Below are positions 7,781 through 14,634 of a DNA stretch of 15,993 nt, in pieces. Location of the stretch: positions 1-15,993 of the forward strand of contig DGSY01000135.1 of assembly GCA_002394125.1 (NCBI GenBank). The letters are read 5' to 3'. Every line of letters begins with the position of its first letter. Positions within the stretch are counted from its first letter, which is position 1. The DNA comes from Ruminococcus sp. UBA4350 (GTDB taxonomy: Bacteria; Bacillota; Clostridia; Oscillospirales; Ruminococcaceae). Made by a program: the position numbers and the translations under genes. The notes under the pieces were generated by a model. That model was given only the letters and a program-made list of their open reading frames with translations, was not told the origin of the DNA and did no database searches.

Positions 7781-10360
7781 TCACACCTCCGGTCGCTGCG
7801 GCTTTTTCTGCTTTCGGATGCACAGCAGCAGGAACAGGATCCAGCTGCCGGTGCTGATGATGCACCCCGCCGCAAATCCCTGCGGCGTAAACTGCATCCT
7901 GATCGTATGCGTTCCCGCTGAAAGCGGAATGCCGGTCAGTCCGGGGAGCGGCTGCTCCGCCGTGACCGGTTCGCCGTCCGCGGTGATGCGCCAGCCCTTG
8001 TCATACGGCACGGAGAGCAGAAGCATCTGCCCTTCGCCTGCTGTCACGCTGCCGGAAAGTGTCCGTCCGCCGATCTCTGTCACATCAAGCATTGCCGGAC
8101 GGAGTGCTTCGATCCCTGCGGCAAGCGCATCCTCATCCAGCCTTGCAAAATTCACGGATGCGTTCCCGTCCGGCCTGCCGCGCAGTGTGATCTCAGCTGT
8201 CAGTTCACAGTCTGCGGGCAGACTGCTGAGCTGCCGCAGCGCCATGCTGTCTGCATAGGGCTGATTTTTCGCATATCCCTCAAAAAACAGGCTTTCGCCG
8301 TCCGCGAACAGTTCTATGCTCCGGACTGCTTCGGGCGCGCCGTCCCAATGCAAATCACACACAAACTGCCCCGCAGCATCGGTCTTTGCACGGAAGCGCA
8401 GCACCGTGTTTTCCTTTTCGGCGGATTCCCCCGCGTTTTCACGCGGCACGGTCTCCGGCGCATCGGCTGTGACCGTCTGCGGCACATAGAGCATCTGCCC
8501 GCCGGTCATCTGCGCAAAGAGCGCGTTATGCAGCGGAATGCAGGTCTCCTCCTCCGGCACCGAAAAATCCGCAGGGACGCAAAATCCCGCCGGAACATCA
8601 TACCGGAACGCATAGGCCGGCGTATCGCCGAGCTGCCTGTAAAGCGCATCGGCCTGCATTTCGCCGTCCGGCGCGATCACATAGCCGATGCCCGTCAGCA
8701 GAACAGCATCGGGCGAAAGCGGCTGATAGAAATAATAATTCGTATTGTAATCGGCATCCATGCCGAGGGTTTTCAGCGTATCGGAAAGCGCCGAGGAGAT
8801 CATCGAGGAATAGAGCGTTCCGCCGAACGGGATGTCATAGAACAGCTCCGGATTGTAGCCGTGTCCCTTCGTGACGGCCGTGCGGGAGAAGCCATGACCG
8901 GTCTCCCCGCGGATCGCTTCGGCTGCCGCTTCGATCTCCGGCTGCGGTGTCAGAGAATCCGCCGTATACAGCGGTGTAAGGAAATTGACGGTCATATAGC
9001 TGCTGACCGCCAGCTCTACGCAGACGAGCAGTCCGGTGAGTGTCAGCATGACCGGACGGAACCGCGGCGCGGCCGCCTGCCAGAGATACAGCAGACCGTA
9101 CAGCACCGTCAGCACGACCGAGACCAGAACGACATCCGTCGTCTGATAATGCGCCGCGAGCAGGCAGACCGCCGCAGCGCCGCCGAACATCGGCAGGAGC
9201 ATCAGCAGCTTTTTTCTGCGCGGCAGCGCATCATCCTCCGCGAGCGTCGCCGTGAAGCGGTATCCCATAACGAGCATCACCAGCGGCACCAGAAATGCAA
9301 AGCGGTGAATGAAGCCGTTCGGGATATGCAGCCCGTGCCAGAGATAATCCAGCGGCGGATACCACAGGCTGATAATCAGAAAGAGCAGCAGTGCGCCGCC
9401 GCAGATGCGTTCCCGCAGCGGAATGCGCCGCGCCGTCAGATAGCCCGGCACCAGAAAGACACAGAGCATACTCGACGAGAGATTCGGCAGGCCGATATGC
9501 TGGATCGGATCGGTCAGATCTGCGAGCCGTCCGATCACCGCCGGAAGACTGTCCGGCAGTGCATTCAGCGCAGGCATGGACTGTGCCGCGGATGCCGTCG
9601 CGCCGAGCGCAAATGCCAGCGGCAGCAGCAGGATCGCCGCCATGCCGCCCGCCAGCAGCGAGCATCCGAAAAACCGCCCTGCCTCCGCAGGGATCGCCCG
9701 CAGCGGCTTCCGCTCCGTCACGAGCAGAATGATCCAGCAGAGCACCGTCATCACGGCTGTGATATAGGTCATGTACGGATTGCAAATCAGCGAGAGAAAC
9801 AGCACCAGCGGATACATCCGCAGGTTCCGCTCCCGCACAAGCCGCACCGTACCGGCCAGCACCAGCGGCACCATCGCCGCCGCATCCAGCCAGATCAGCT
9901 GAAAAAAGTTATAGACGAACCAGAGGCTCAGTCCGTAGACCGCCGAAAAGAATACGGCAGTGCCGCTGCGCTTCGGTGACAGCGTTTGCAGCAGCACACA
10001 GCAGAACAGTCCCGCCAGACCGATCCGGCAGCAGACCGACAGAGACAGAAATCCCTGCACGAGCGATTCCGGCAGCAGGAGTGCCGCCAGATTCCACGGA
10101 TTGAGACAGTAATACGCGAGCAGCGCCCAGAAATTGACGCCGAGCCCCGCACGCCATGTATACAGCAGACTTTCCCCGCCGCGCACCATGCGCCGCAGCA
10201 GCAGAAAGAACGGATAATACTGTGCGCCTGCATCGGATTCCAGTGCCGCGTCCCCGCCGAACGGATATTTGCCGCAGAGGGCAAAGGCCAGCAGCATGAT
10301 GCCGCAGGGAATCAGAAAGCTCATCAGCCGCGCAATATGCAGCTTCTTTTTTTCTGTCAT
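7781..10360 (-). CDS. YfhO-family multi-spanning membrane protein
   Basis: An 859-residue membrane protein of the YfhO family (GT-C-like fold). Residues 31-51 carry the family signature KYPFGGDAAL...SDAGAQYYPF after the first helix, with about a dozen further hydrophobic segments to about residue 470. A long outside region follows, ending in the family-typical SVPYDKGWRITADGE and the GIPLSAGTHTIRMQFTPQG stretch before a last membrane helix (about 828-848). In Bacillus subtilis YfhO acts with CsbB to glycosylate lipoteichoic acid; the substrate here is unknown. The ATG shares one base with the ecfT stop (TGATG), and there is no strong ribosome binding site, so coupling to ecfT is likely. Its place between ecfT and truA departs from the usual order. 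No CsbB- or GtcA-like partner is in the window. Confidence 0.85.
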   Translation of the reverse strand: MTEKKKLHIARLMSFLIPCGIMLLAFALCGKYPFGGDAALESDAGAQYYPFFLLLRRMVRGGESLLYTWRAGLGVNFWALLAYYCLNPWNLAALLLPESLVQGFLSLSVCCRIGLAGLFCCVLLQTLSPKRSGTAVFFSAVYGLSLWFVYNFFQLIWLDAAAMVPLVLAGTVRLVRERNLRMYPLVLFLSLICNPYMTYITAVMTVLCWIILLVTERKPLRAIPAEAGRFFGCSLLAGGMAAILLLPLAFALGATASAAQSMPALNALPDSLPAVIGRLADLTDPIQHIGLPNLSSSMLCVFLVPGYLTARRIPLRERICGGALLLFLIISLWYPPLDYLWHGLHIPNGFIHRFAFLVPLVMLVMGYRFTATLAEDDALPRRKKLLMLLPMFGGAAAVCLLAAHYQTTDVVLVSVVLTVLYGLLYLWQAAAPRFRPVMLTLTGLLVCVELAVSSYMTVNFLTPLYTADSLTPQPEIEAAAEAIRGETGHGFSRTAVTKGHGYNPELFYDIPFGGTLYSSMISSALSDTLKTLGMDADYNTNYYFYQPLSPDAVLLTGIGYVIAPDGEMQADALYRQLGDTPAYAFRYDVPAGFCVPADFSVPEEETCIPLHNALFAQMTGGQMLYVPQTVTADAPETVPRENAGESAEKENTVLRFRAKTDAAGQFVCDLHWDGAPEAVRSIELFADGESLFFEGYAKNQPYADSMALRQLSSLPADCELTAEITLRGRPDGNASVNFARLDEDALAAGIEALRPAMLDVTEIGGRTLSGSVTAGEGQMLLLSVPYDKGWRITADGEPVTAEQPLPGLTGIPLSAGTHTIRMQFTPQGFAAGCIISTGSWILFLLLCIRKQKKPQRPEV

Positions 10361-11166
10361 CAGTACAGCACCGCATTCAGTACGATGACCGCTGCAAACA
10401 GCAGGATCATCAGCGCCAGCGCGATATAATCACGCATTCCGCTTTTCAGCTCACGCAGACGCGTCCGCCCCTCGCCGCCGTGATAGCAGCGGCATTCCAT
10501 TGCGAGCGCCAGCTCCTCGGCGCGGCGGAATGCCGAGACAAAGAGCGGGATCAGGATCGGGATCAGCGCCCGCGCACGCTGCACGATGCCGCCGCTTTCC
10601 ATATCCGCACCGCGTGCCTTCTGCGCCGACATGATCTTGTCAGTCTCCTCGATCAGCGTCGGGATGAAGCGCAGCGCGATCGTCATCATCATAGCAAGTT
10701 CATGCACCGGCATTTTCAGCTTTTTCAGCGGCGAGAGCAGCGATTCGATCGCATCGGTCAGGACGATCGGCGAGGTCGTATAGGTCAGCAGCGAGGTGCC
10801 GGCGATCAGCAGGCAGATCCGCACGATCATGAACGCCGAGGTCTGAAGGCCCTCCTCCGTGATTGAAATGAACTTCCAGCGGAAATATTCCTTGCCGCCG
10901 TCGAGCAGCAGCAGATTCATCAGGCCGGTGATAATGAGGATCGGGACGATCGGCCTGATGCTTTTGATGAGCATTTTCGGCGGGATGCGGGATGCCGCCG
11001 TCGCTGCGATGACGAAGAATATGCCCGCCGCCAGCGAGACGATATGCTGTCCCCAGAACAGCATCACCAGAAAGACCAGCGTAATGATGATCTTGTACCG
11101 CGCATCCATTTTGTGGACAACGCTGTCCATCGGGAAATACTGCCCGAGTGTGATATCCTTCAGCAT
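10360..11166 (-). CDS. ecfT: ECF transporter transmembrane component EcfT
   Basis: EcfT is the membrane scaffold of energy-coupling-factor importers; it links the EcfA ATPases to exchangeable substrate-binding S components for vitamins or metals. The 268-residue protein begins with the family pattern GQYFPMDSVVHKMDARYK and has several hydrophobic helices. Its cytoplasmic coupling helices carry one canonical Ala-Arg-Gly motif (184-186, AQKARGAD). The second site reads Cys-Arg-Cys (225-227, in AMECRCYHGGEGRTRL), which keeps the central Arg but differs from the usual ARG. GGAGG lies nine bases before the start. The gene overlaps the end of ecfA2 by seven bases and its stop overlaps the yfhO start. 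No S component is present, consistent with a shared group II module. Confidence 0.95.
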   Translation of the reverse strand: MLKDITLGQYFPMDSVVHKMDARYKIIITLVFLVMLFWGQHIVSLAAGIFFVIAATAASRIPPKMLIKSIRPIVPILIITGLMNLLLLDGGKEYFRWKFISITEEGLQTSAFMIVRICLLIAGTSLLTYTTSPIVLTDAIESLLSPLKKLKMPVHELAMMMTIALRFIPTLIEETDKIMSAQKARGADMESGGIVQRARALIPILIPLFVSAFRRAEELALAMECRCYHGGEGRTRLRELKSGMRDYIALALMILLFAAVIVLNAVLY

Positions 11167-12026
11167 CCGGACTTTCCTCCCTCCAGTGCGCGGCGCAGCA
11201 GCTCCGCACCGTATTTCACGGTATAGACCTCATCGGGGAATGTGATGCCGCGTTCGCGCAGGCCGTGAAAGACACGGGTGATCTGCGGCAGGGCAAGCCC
11301 GATCTCTTCGAGCGAGCTGCCGCGGGCAAAGACATTCGCCGGTGTATCATAGCAGATGACCTTCGCATGGGAAAGCACCAGCAGCTTCGAGACATATTTT
11401 GCGACATCCTCCATGCTGTGCGAGACGAGCATGACCGTACAGCCGGTGCGCTTGTGGTATTCGGAAAGCTGCGTCAGAATCTTGGTGCGGCCGCGTGGAT
11501 CGAGTCCTGCGGTCGGCTCATCGAGAATCAGCACCTTCGGCTCCATAGCCATGACGCCCGCGATCGCGACGCGGCGCTTCTGTCCGCCGGAGAGCGCATA
11601 GGGCGCCTTTTCGAGCAGCTCCTCCGTCAGACCGACGGCCTCTGCGGTCTCGCGCACTCTGCGGTCGATCTCCTTCTCGTCGAGCCCCATATTCTTCGGG
11701 CCGAATGCAATATCCTTGTAAACAGTCTCCTCAAAGAGCTGATACTCCGGATACTGGAACACCAGCCCGACCTGAAACCGCACGGCTCTGCGGTCGGCCT
11801 TTTTGTCCCAGATATCGCTGCCGTCCAGCAGGACAGTGCCCTCTGTCGGCTTCAAAAGCCCGTTCATCATCTGCATCAGCGTGGATTTGCCGGAGCCGGT
11901 ATGCCCGATAATTCCGACAAAATCACCCTGCTCGATTTGCAGATCAATATGATCGACTGCGGTTTTCTCAAACGGCGAGCCGACGCTGTAGGTATAGGTC
12001 AGATTTTTCGCTTCAAGAATCGGCAT
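11160..12026 (-). CDS. ecfA2: ECF transporter ATP-binding protein EcfA2
   Basis: One of the two ABC ATPases that drive the ECF importer. The 288 residues include Walker A GHTGSGKS (41-48), the Q-loop at Gln91 (VFQYPEYQLFEETV), the signature LSGGQ (145-149), Walker B VLILDE (165-170) and the switch His203 (VSHSMEDV). The FQYPEYQLFEETVYKDIAFGP stretch and second-position location are typical of EcfA2; EcfA1 has FQNPDNQ instead. A C-terminal extension of about 60 residues follows the nucleotide-binding core, as usual in EcfA proteins. AAGGA lies about nine bases upstream of the start. The 43-base gap to the zinc-ribbon gene before it holds a hairpin; the 3' end overlaps ecfT by seven bases. Confidence 0.95.
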   Translation of the reverse strand: MPILEAKNLTYTYSVGSPFEKTAVDHIDLQIEQGDFVGIIGHTGSGKSTLMQMMNGLLKPTEGTVLLDGSDIWDKKADRRAVRFQVGLVFQYPEYQLFEETVYKDIAFGPKNMGLDEKEIDRRVRETAEAVGLTEELLEKAPYALSGGQKRRVAIAGVMAMEPKVLILDEPTAGLDPRGRTKILTQLSEYHKRTGCTVMLVSHSMEDVAKYVSKLLVLSHAKVICYDTPANVFARGSSLEEIGLALPQITRVFHGLRERGITFPDEVYTVKYGAELLRRALEGGKSGC

Positions 12027-12044
12027 TGCGATGATTCCTTTCCT

Positions 12045-12063
12045 GCGGAGCTTTCAGCTCCGC
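12045..12063 (-). promoter_or_regulatory. Intercistronic hairpin before ecfA2
   Basis: A perfect eight-base-pair inverted repeat (GCGGAGCT / AGCTCCGC) with a three-base loop, between the zinc-ribbon B stop and the ecfA2 ribosome binding site. No U-run follows on the minus strand, so it is unlikely to terminate transcription. It could affect mRNA processing or set the ratio of ecfA2 to ecfA1 translation. Confidence 0.45.
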
Positions 12064-12069
12064 CGCACC

Positions 12070-12315
12070 TCACTTCTGAAGATCGGTGCCGCTCTGAATA
12101 TCAGTATCAAAGATCATTTTCTTGCAGGCATGGCAGTAATTTGCCTCGATCGCAAAGCTCGTCAGCGTCTGCTTTGCGGCAGTCACCCTGCCGATGCCGA
12201 GGAACCGGTCAAAGAATCCGGTCTTGTCCTCTCCTGCCTTCCATGTCACTGCGGATCTTCCGTCGCCGGACAGAACGCCCTTCTGCATTTCATTTTCACA
12301 ATACGGGCATTTCAT
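12070..12315 (-). CDS. Small zinc-ribbon protein, DUF6487-like (B)
   Basis: An 81-residue protein with two CxxC pairs: Cys3/Cys6 in the opening MKCPYCENEMQKG and Cys61/Cys64 in NYCHACKKM. They should bind one metal ion, probably zinc. The CPYCxxxMxKG opening and spacing resemble the DUF6487 family (recalled, not searched); no enzymatic motif is visible. It resembles the protein encoded at 13184-13432 in both cysteine pairs and total length, though the middle parts differ, so the two look like diverged relatives. Its ATG overlaps the ecfA1 stop (ATGA, four bases), implying coupled translation. Function unknown; metal sensing or an accessory role with the ECF ATPases is conjecture from position. 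Confidence 0.72.
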   Translation of the reverse strand: MKCPYCENEMQKGVLSGDGRSAVTWKAGEDKTGFFDRFLGIGRVTAAKQTLTSFAIEANYCHACKKMIFDTDIQSGTDLQK

Positions 12316-13187
12316 AGTTTCCCTCCGTGATCTGTATTCTGCATGAGCTGCGCGATCGCATCCACGCAGTCCTCAACGGTCATGATCTCCGGATCGAGAT
12401 CATAGCCCGACTGCCGGAGCAGGTCGATCAGCTCGGTCGGCTGCGGAACATCCAGTCCGAGACTGCGCATTTCCTGCACATGGGAGAACACCTTCTCCGG
12501 CTTCGCATCCATCCGCACCTCACCGTGATCGACAACGATCACGCGGTCACACTGCGCGGCCTCGTCCATTTCATGCGTGATGAGAATGATCGTGATGCCG
12601 TAGTCGCGGTTGAGCAGCTTGATCGTCCGCATGACCTCCTTGCGTCCCTGCGGATCGAGCATGGCGGTCGGCTCATCGAGAATGATGCAGTCCGGCCGCA
12701 TGGCGATGATGCCCGCGATCGCGACGCGCTGCTTCTGTCCGCCGGAAAGCTGATGCGGCGCGTGGTGGCGGTATTCGTACATTCCGACCGCCTGCAGCGC
12801 CTGATCGACGCGAATGCGCATCTCATCGGTCGGCACGCCGAGATTCTCCAGCCCGAATGCCACATCCTCCTCGACGATCGTCGCGACGATCTGGTTATCC
12901 GGATTCTGGAATACCATGCCGGCGTGCTGCCGGATCTCCAGCAGCTTGTCTTCATCCTTTGTGTCCATGCCCGCGACCGTCACGCGCCCCTCGGTCGGGA
13001 GCAGGATCGCATTCATGAGCTTTGCGAGCGTCGATTTGCCGGATCCGTTATGCCCCAGCACCGCGACCAGCTCGCCGTGTTCAAATGAGAGCGTGATCCC
13101 TTTCAGCACCTCCGCCGGCTTGGACTTCTCGTCCTCCGCCGGATATGCGAAATGCACATCCTCTATTCTGATAAGCGGTTCCATCAT
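12312..13187 (-). CDS. ecfA1: ECF transporter ATP-binding protein EcfA1
   Basis: The first ABC ATPase of the ECF module. The 291 residues hold Walker A GHNGSGKS (45-52), the Q-loop FQNPDNQ (Gln94) typical of EcfA1, the signature LSGGQ (147-151), Walker B CIILDE (167-172) and the switch His205 (THEMDEA). It should pair with EcfA2 under EcfT to power uptake by S components encoded elsewhere. AGGTGA stands six bases before the start at 13187; an adjacent ATG at 13184 would also be in frame. The start overlaps the stop of zinc-ribbon A by four bases (ATGA) and the stop overlaps the start of zinc-ribbon B in the same way, so ecfA1 is locked between two related small genes. Confidence 0.95.
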   Translation of the reverse strand: MMEPLIRIEDVHFAYPAEDEKSKPAEVLKGITLSFEHGELVAVLGHNGSGKSTLAKLMNAILLPTEGRVTVAGMDTKDEDKLLEIRQHAGMVFQNPDNQIVATIVEEDVAFGLENLGVPTDEMRIRVDQALQAVGMYEYRHHAPHQLSGGQKQRVAIAGIIAMRPDCIILDEPTAMLDPQGRKEVMRTIKLLNRDYGITIILITHEMDEAAQCDRVIVVDHGEVRMDAKPEKVFSHVQEMRSLGLDVPQPTELIDLLRQSGYDLDPEIMTVEDCVDAIAQLMQNTDHGGKL

Positions 13188-13432
13188 GCAATATCACCTA
13201 TGAGCTTGCCGCAGTCCTTGCAGGCGTAAAATGTATTCGGCGTAGACGTCAGTCCCGCAAGATTTTTTAAGACGCAGCCGCCCGCCGCGATGATCTTATG
13301 CTTTTCCGCGGGAACAGCCGTATGCTGCATAAAATAGGCATCATCGAGCCAGTAGAGAAACGCCGGCAGCCCGAATCCGCCTGCGCCCATAAAACCTTTC
13401 GTCATTTCTTTTCCGCAAAAGGGACAATTCAT
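13184..13432 (-). CDS. Small zinc-ribbon protein, DUF6487-like (A)
   Basis: An 82-residue protein opening with MNCPFCGKEMTKG (Cys3, Cys6) and ending with FYACKDCGKLI (Cys71, Cys74), a probable single-metal zinc ribbon of the DUF6487 type, function unknown. The middle contains a Gly-rich patch (residues 13-21) and an aromatic segment. The start at 13432 is preferred over an in-frame ATG at 13462 because AGGTG lies six bases upstream and the family opening begins there. It is the first gene after a 68-base gap with a possible promoter, and its stop overlaps the ecfA1 start by four bases. It is a likely relative of the protein encoded at 12070-12315. Confidence 0.72.
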   Translation of the reverse strand: MNCPFCGKEMTKGFMGAGGFGLPAFLYWLDDAYFMQHTAVPAEKHKIIAAGGCVLKNLAGLTSTPNTFYACKDCGKLIGDIA

Positions 13433-13462
13433 GCAATTCACCTTTCTGCCGTTTTCCGGCAT

Positions 13463-13471
13463 ATTGTATCA
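13463..13471 (-). promoter_or_regulatory. Possible extended -10 promoter of the ecf gene run
   Basis: The minus strand reads TGATACAAT, an extended -10 (TG-N-TACAAT), about 30 bases before the zinc-ribbon A start and in the only sizeable gap upstream. No convincing -35 hexamer is seen 17 bases upstream. Transcription would start near 13456. Short inverted repeats lie on both sides: TGCCG-N5-CGGCA at 13447-13461, overlapping the expected start, and CGTGC-N4-GCACG at 13477-13490. They are possible operator halves. Confidence 0.42.
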
Positions 13472-13500
13472 TGATCCGTGCATCCGCACGCGCCTGCTTC

Positions 13501-14154
13501 TCATTGTTCTCCGGTCAGGCTCCGGATCTCATCTTCGATCAGCCGGAATACCCGTGCGATCTGATAGCCGTCTGCGGCGGCGTGATTGAGCCGCACCGTG
13601 ACCGGCATCATCAGTCTGCCGTTTTCCTCTCGGTAGGCGCCCCAGTTGACGATCGGGCTGAAATAGAGATATCCGTCCGGCAGCTCGACATGGAGCGCAT
13701 CATAGGAGAGCCACGGCACACAGGAGGCATCAAACCAGTTCGGATGATGCGCACTGTCCAGCCCGTATTCGCGTGTCTGCTTCGCTGCCTCCGCATCGGC
13801 CGACGCGCGCGCATAAAAGACATCATAATCGGGATCGTATTCGGTATAGACGACCGTAAAGGTCTCCGTGTCCTCGTGGAACACATACTGCGCAGGGTTG
13901 ATCCGATCCCAGCAGAGCAGCCGCTCATTCTGCCAGTCCCACGCAAGGCGGTAATCCTCTCTTGCATTGAGCGCACGGCTCAGCACATAGAGAAAATTGA
14001 TGTAAAAGCGCGTATCTGTGCGCTTTGAGAATGCCCGCAGCGCCGTGACATCCAGACGCGCCGTGATGGACACGGAGCATTTGCAGTCCTCTGAAAAATG
14101 CCGGAGCACGCCGCGGCGGTAATAGGTTTCCATGTCAACGATCTGATAATTCAT
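13501..14154 (-). CDS. CatA-like chloramphenicol acetyltransferase family protein
   Basis: A 217-residue protein of the trimeric chloramphenicol acetyltransferase family, close to the usual 210-220. The C-terminal catalytic motif reads LNHAAADGYQ: His191 aligns with the catalytic His of CAT and Asp195 with the structural Asp, while the preceding residue is Asn where classical enzymes have a second His. Other family-like stretches are RFYINFLYVLSRALN (about 49-63) and DYDVFYARASAD (109-120). The enzyme probably moves an acetyl group from acetyl-CoA to a hydroxyl acceptor. Whether that is chloramphenicol cannot be read from the sequence; many chromosomal relatives have other or unknown substrates. 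The ATG overlaps the GNAT stop by four bases (ATGA) and no clear ribosome binding site is present, so it is likely coupled to the GNAT gene. Confidence 0.85.
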   Translation of the reverse strand: MNYQIVDMETYYRRGVLRHFSEDCKCSVSITARLDVTALRAFSKRTDTRFYINFLYVLSRALNAREDYRLAWDWQNERLLCWDRINPAQYVFHEDTETFTVVYTEYDPDYDVFYARASADAEAAKQTREYGLDSAHHPNWFDASCVPWLSYDALHVELPDGYLYFSPIVNWGAYREENGRLMMPVTVRLNHAAADGYQIARVFRLIEDEIRSLTGEQ

Positions 14155-14618
14155 CGGTATTTTTCCAGTCTGTAAAGCAGGCCGTCCTCCGGCTCTGTCA
14201 CGCCGTTTTTGTAGTCATAGCCGAGATGCCGGTAGAAGTTGACGGCGGTCAGCGATGCGGGAATCTCAATGCGGCTTGCCCGTTTTGCGTATTCATCCTG
14301 TTCGAGCGTCTCAATGAGCAGCCGTCCGAGCCCCCTGCCCTGCCAGTCCGGCAGAATGAAGATCGTCAGCAGAATGCTCTCGGTCTCGCTCCCCCAATAG
14401 GGCGCGATCGTGCCTGTCCCGACGATCTTCTCACCGTCGCAGATCACATACATATGTCCCTCGCGGGCGCGCTGACGCAGCACCTCTGCCGAATGTGTCT
14501 TCTTAAGATGCGCGATGTATTCCGGCGTATAGTCGCGGCTGTTGCTGACCTCAACGGTCACCGCAACTACCTCTGCTGCTGCATCGGCATCCGCCTCGGT
14601 AAATCTTCGTATTTCCAC
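14151..14618 (-). CDS. GNAT family N-acetyltransferase
   Basis: A GNAT-fold acetyltransferase of 155 residues using acetyl-CoA, acceptor unknown. It opens with EIRRFTEADADAAAEVV. The acetyl-CoA binding motif is FILPDWQGRGLGRLL (QGRGLG at about 93-98), and the C-terminus has AVNFYRHLGYDYKNG followed by LLYRLEK. I place the start at a GTG (14618): AGGAG at 14627-14631 is eight bases upstream and the first conserved residues begin at once. The alternative ATG at 14645 adds nine residues, overlaps the methyltransferase gene by 11 bases and has only a weak ribosome binding site. The gene follows the methyltransferase stop by 16 bases and overlaps the CatA-like gene by four. Confidence 0.85.
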   Translation of the reverse strand: MEIRRFTEADADAAAEVVAVTVEVSNSRDYTPEYIAHLKKTHSAEVLRQRAREGHMYVICDGEKIVGTGTIAPYWGSETESILLTIFILPDWQGRGLGRLLIETLEQDEYAKRASRIEIPASLTAVNFYRHLGYDYKNGVTEPEDGLLYRLEKYR

Positions 14619-14626
14619 AGTATCAT

Positions 14627-14631
14627 CTCCT
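14627..14631 (-). promoter_or_regulatory. Ribosome binding site deciding the GNAT start
   Basis: AGGAG on the minus strand stands eight bases before the GTG at 14618, just after the methyltransferase stop (14635-14637). It argues for the GTG start and against the upstream ATG at 14645. Confidence 0.65.
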
Positions 14632-14634
14632 GTA

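Noticed and set aside
7779..7865. N-terminal extension of TruA to 7865
   Set aside because: It overlaps the yfhO end and has no TruA-like residues; GGAGG and the MTIAYRG motif support 7778.
8348..9979. A 543-codon open frame on the plus strand
   Set aside because: It is antisense to yfhO, with an Arg/Gln/His-rich composition typical of shadow frames and no ribosome binding site or motif.
13433..13500. Vitamin riboswitch (for example cobalamin, TPP or FMN type) before the ecf run
   Set aside because: The gap is only 68 bases with a predicted leader of about 25, too short for those riboswitches, and no conserved core is visible.
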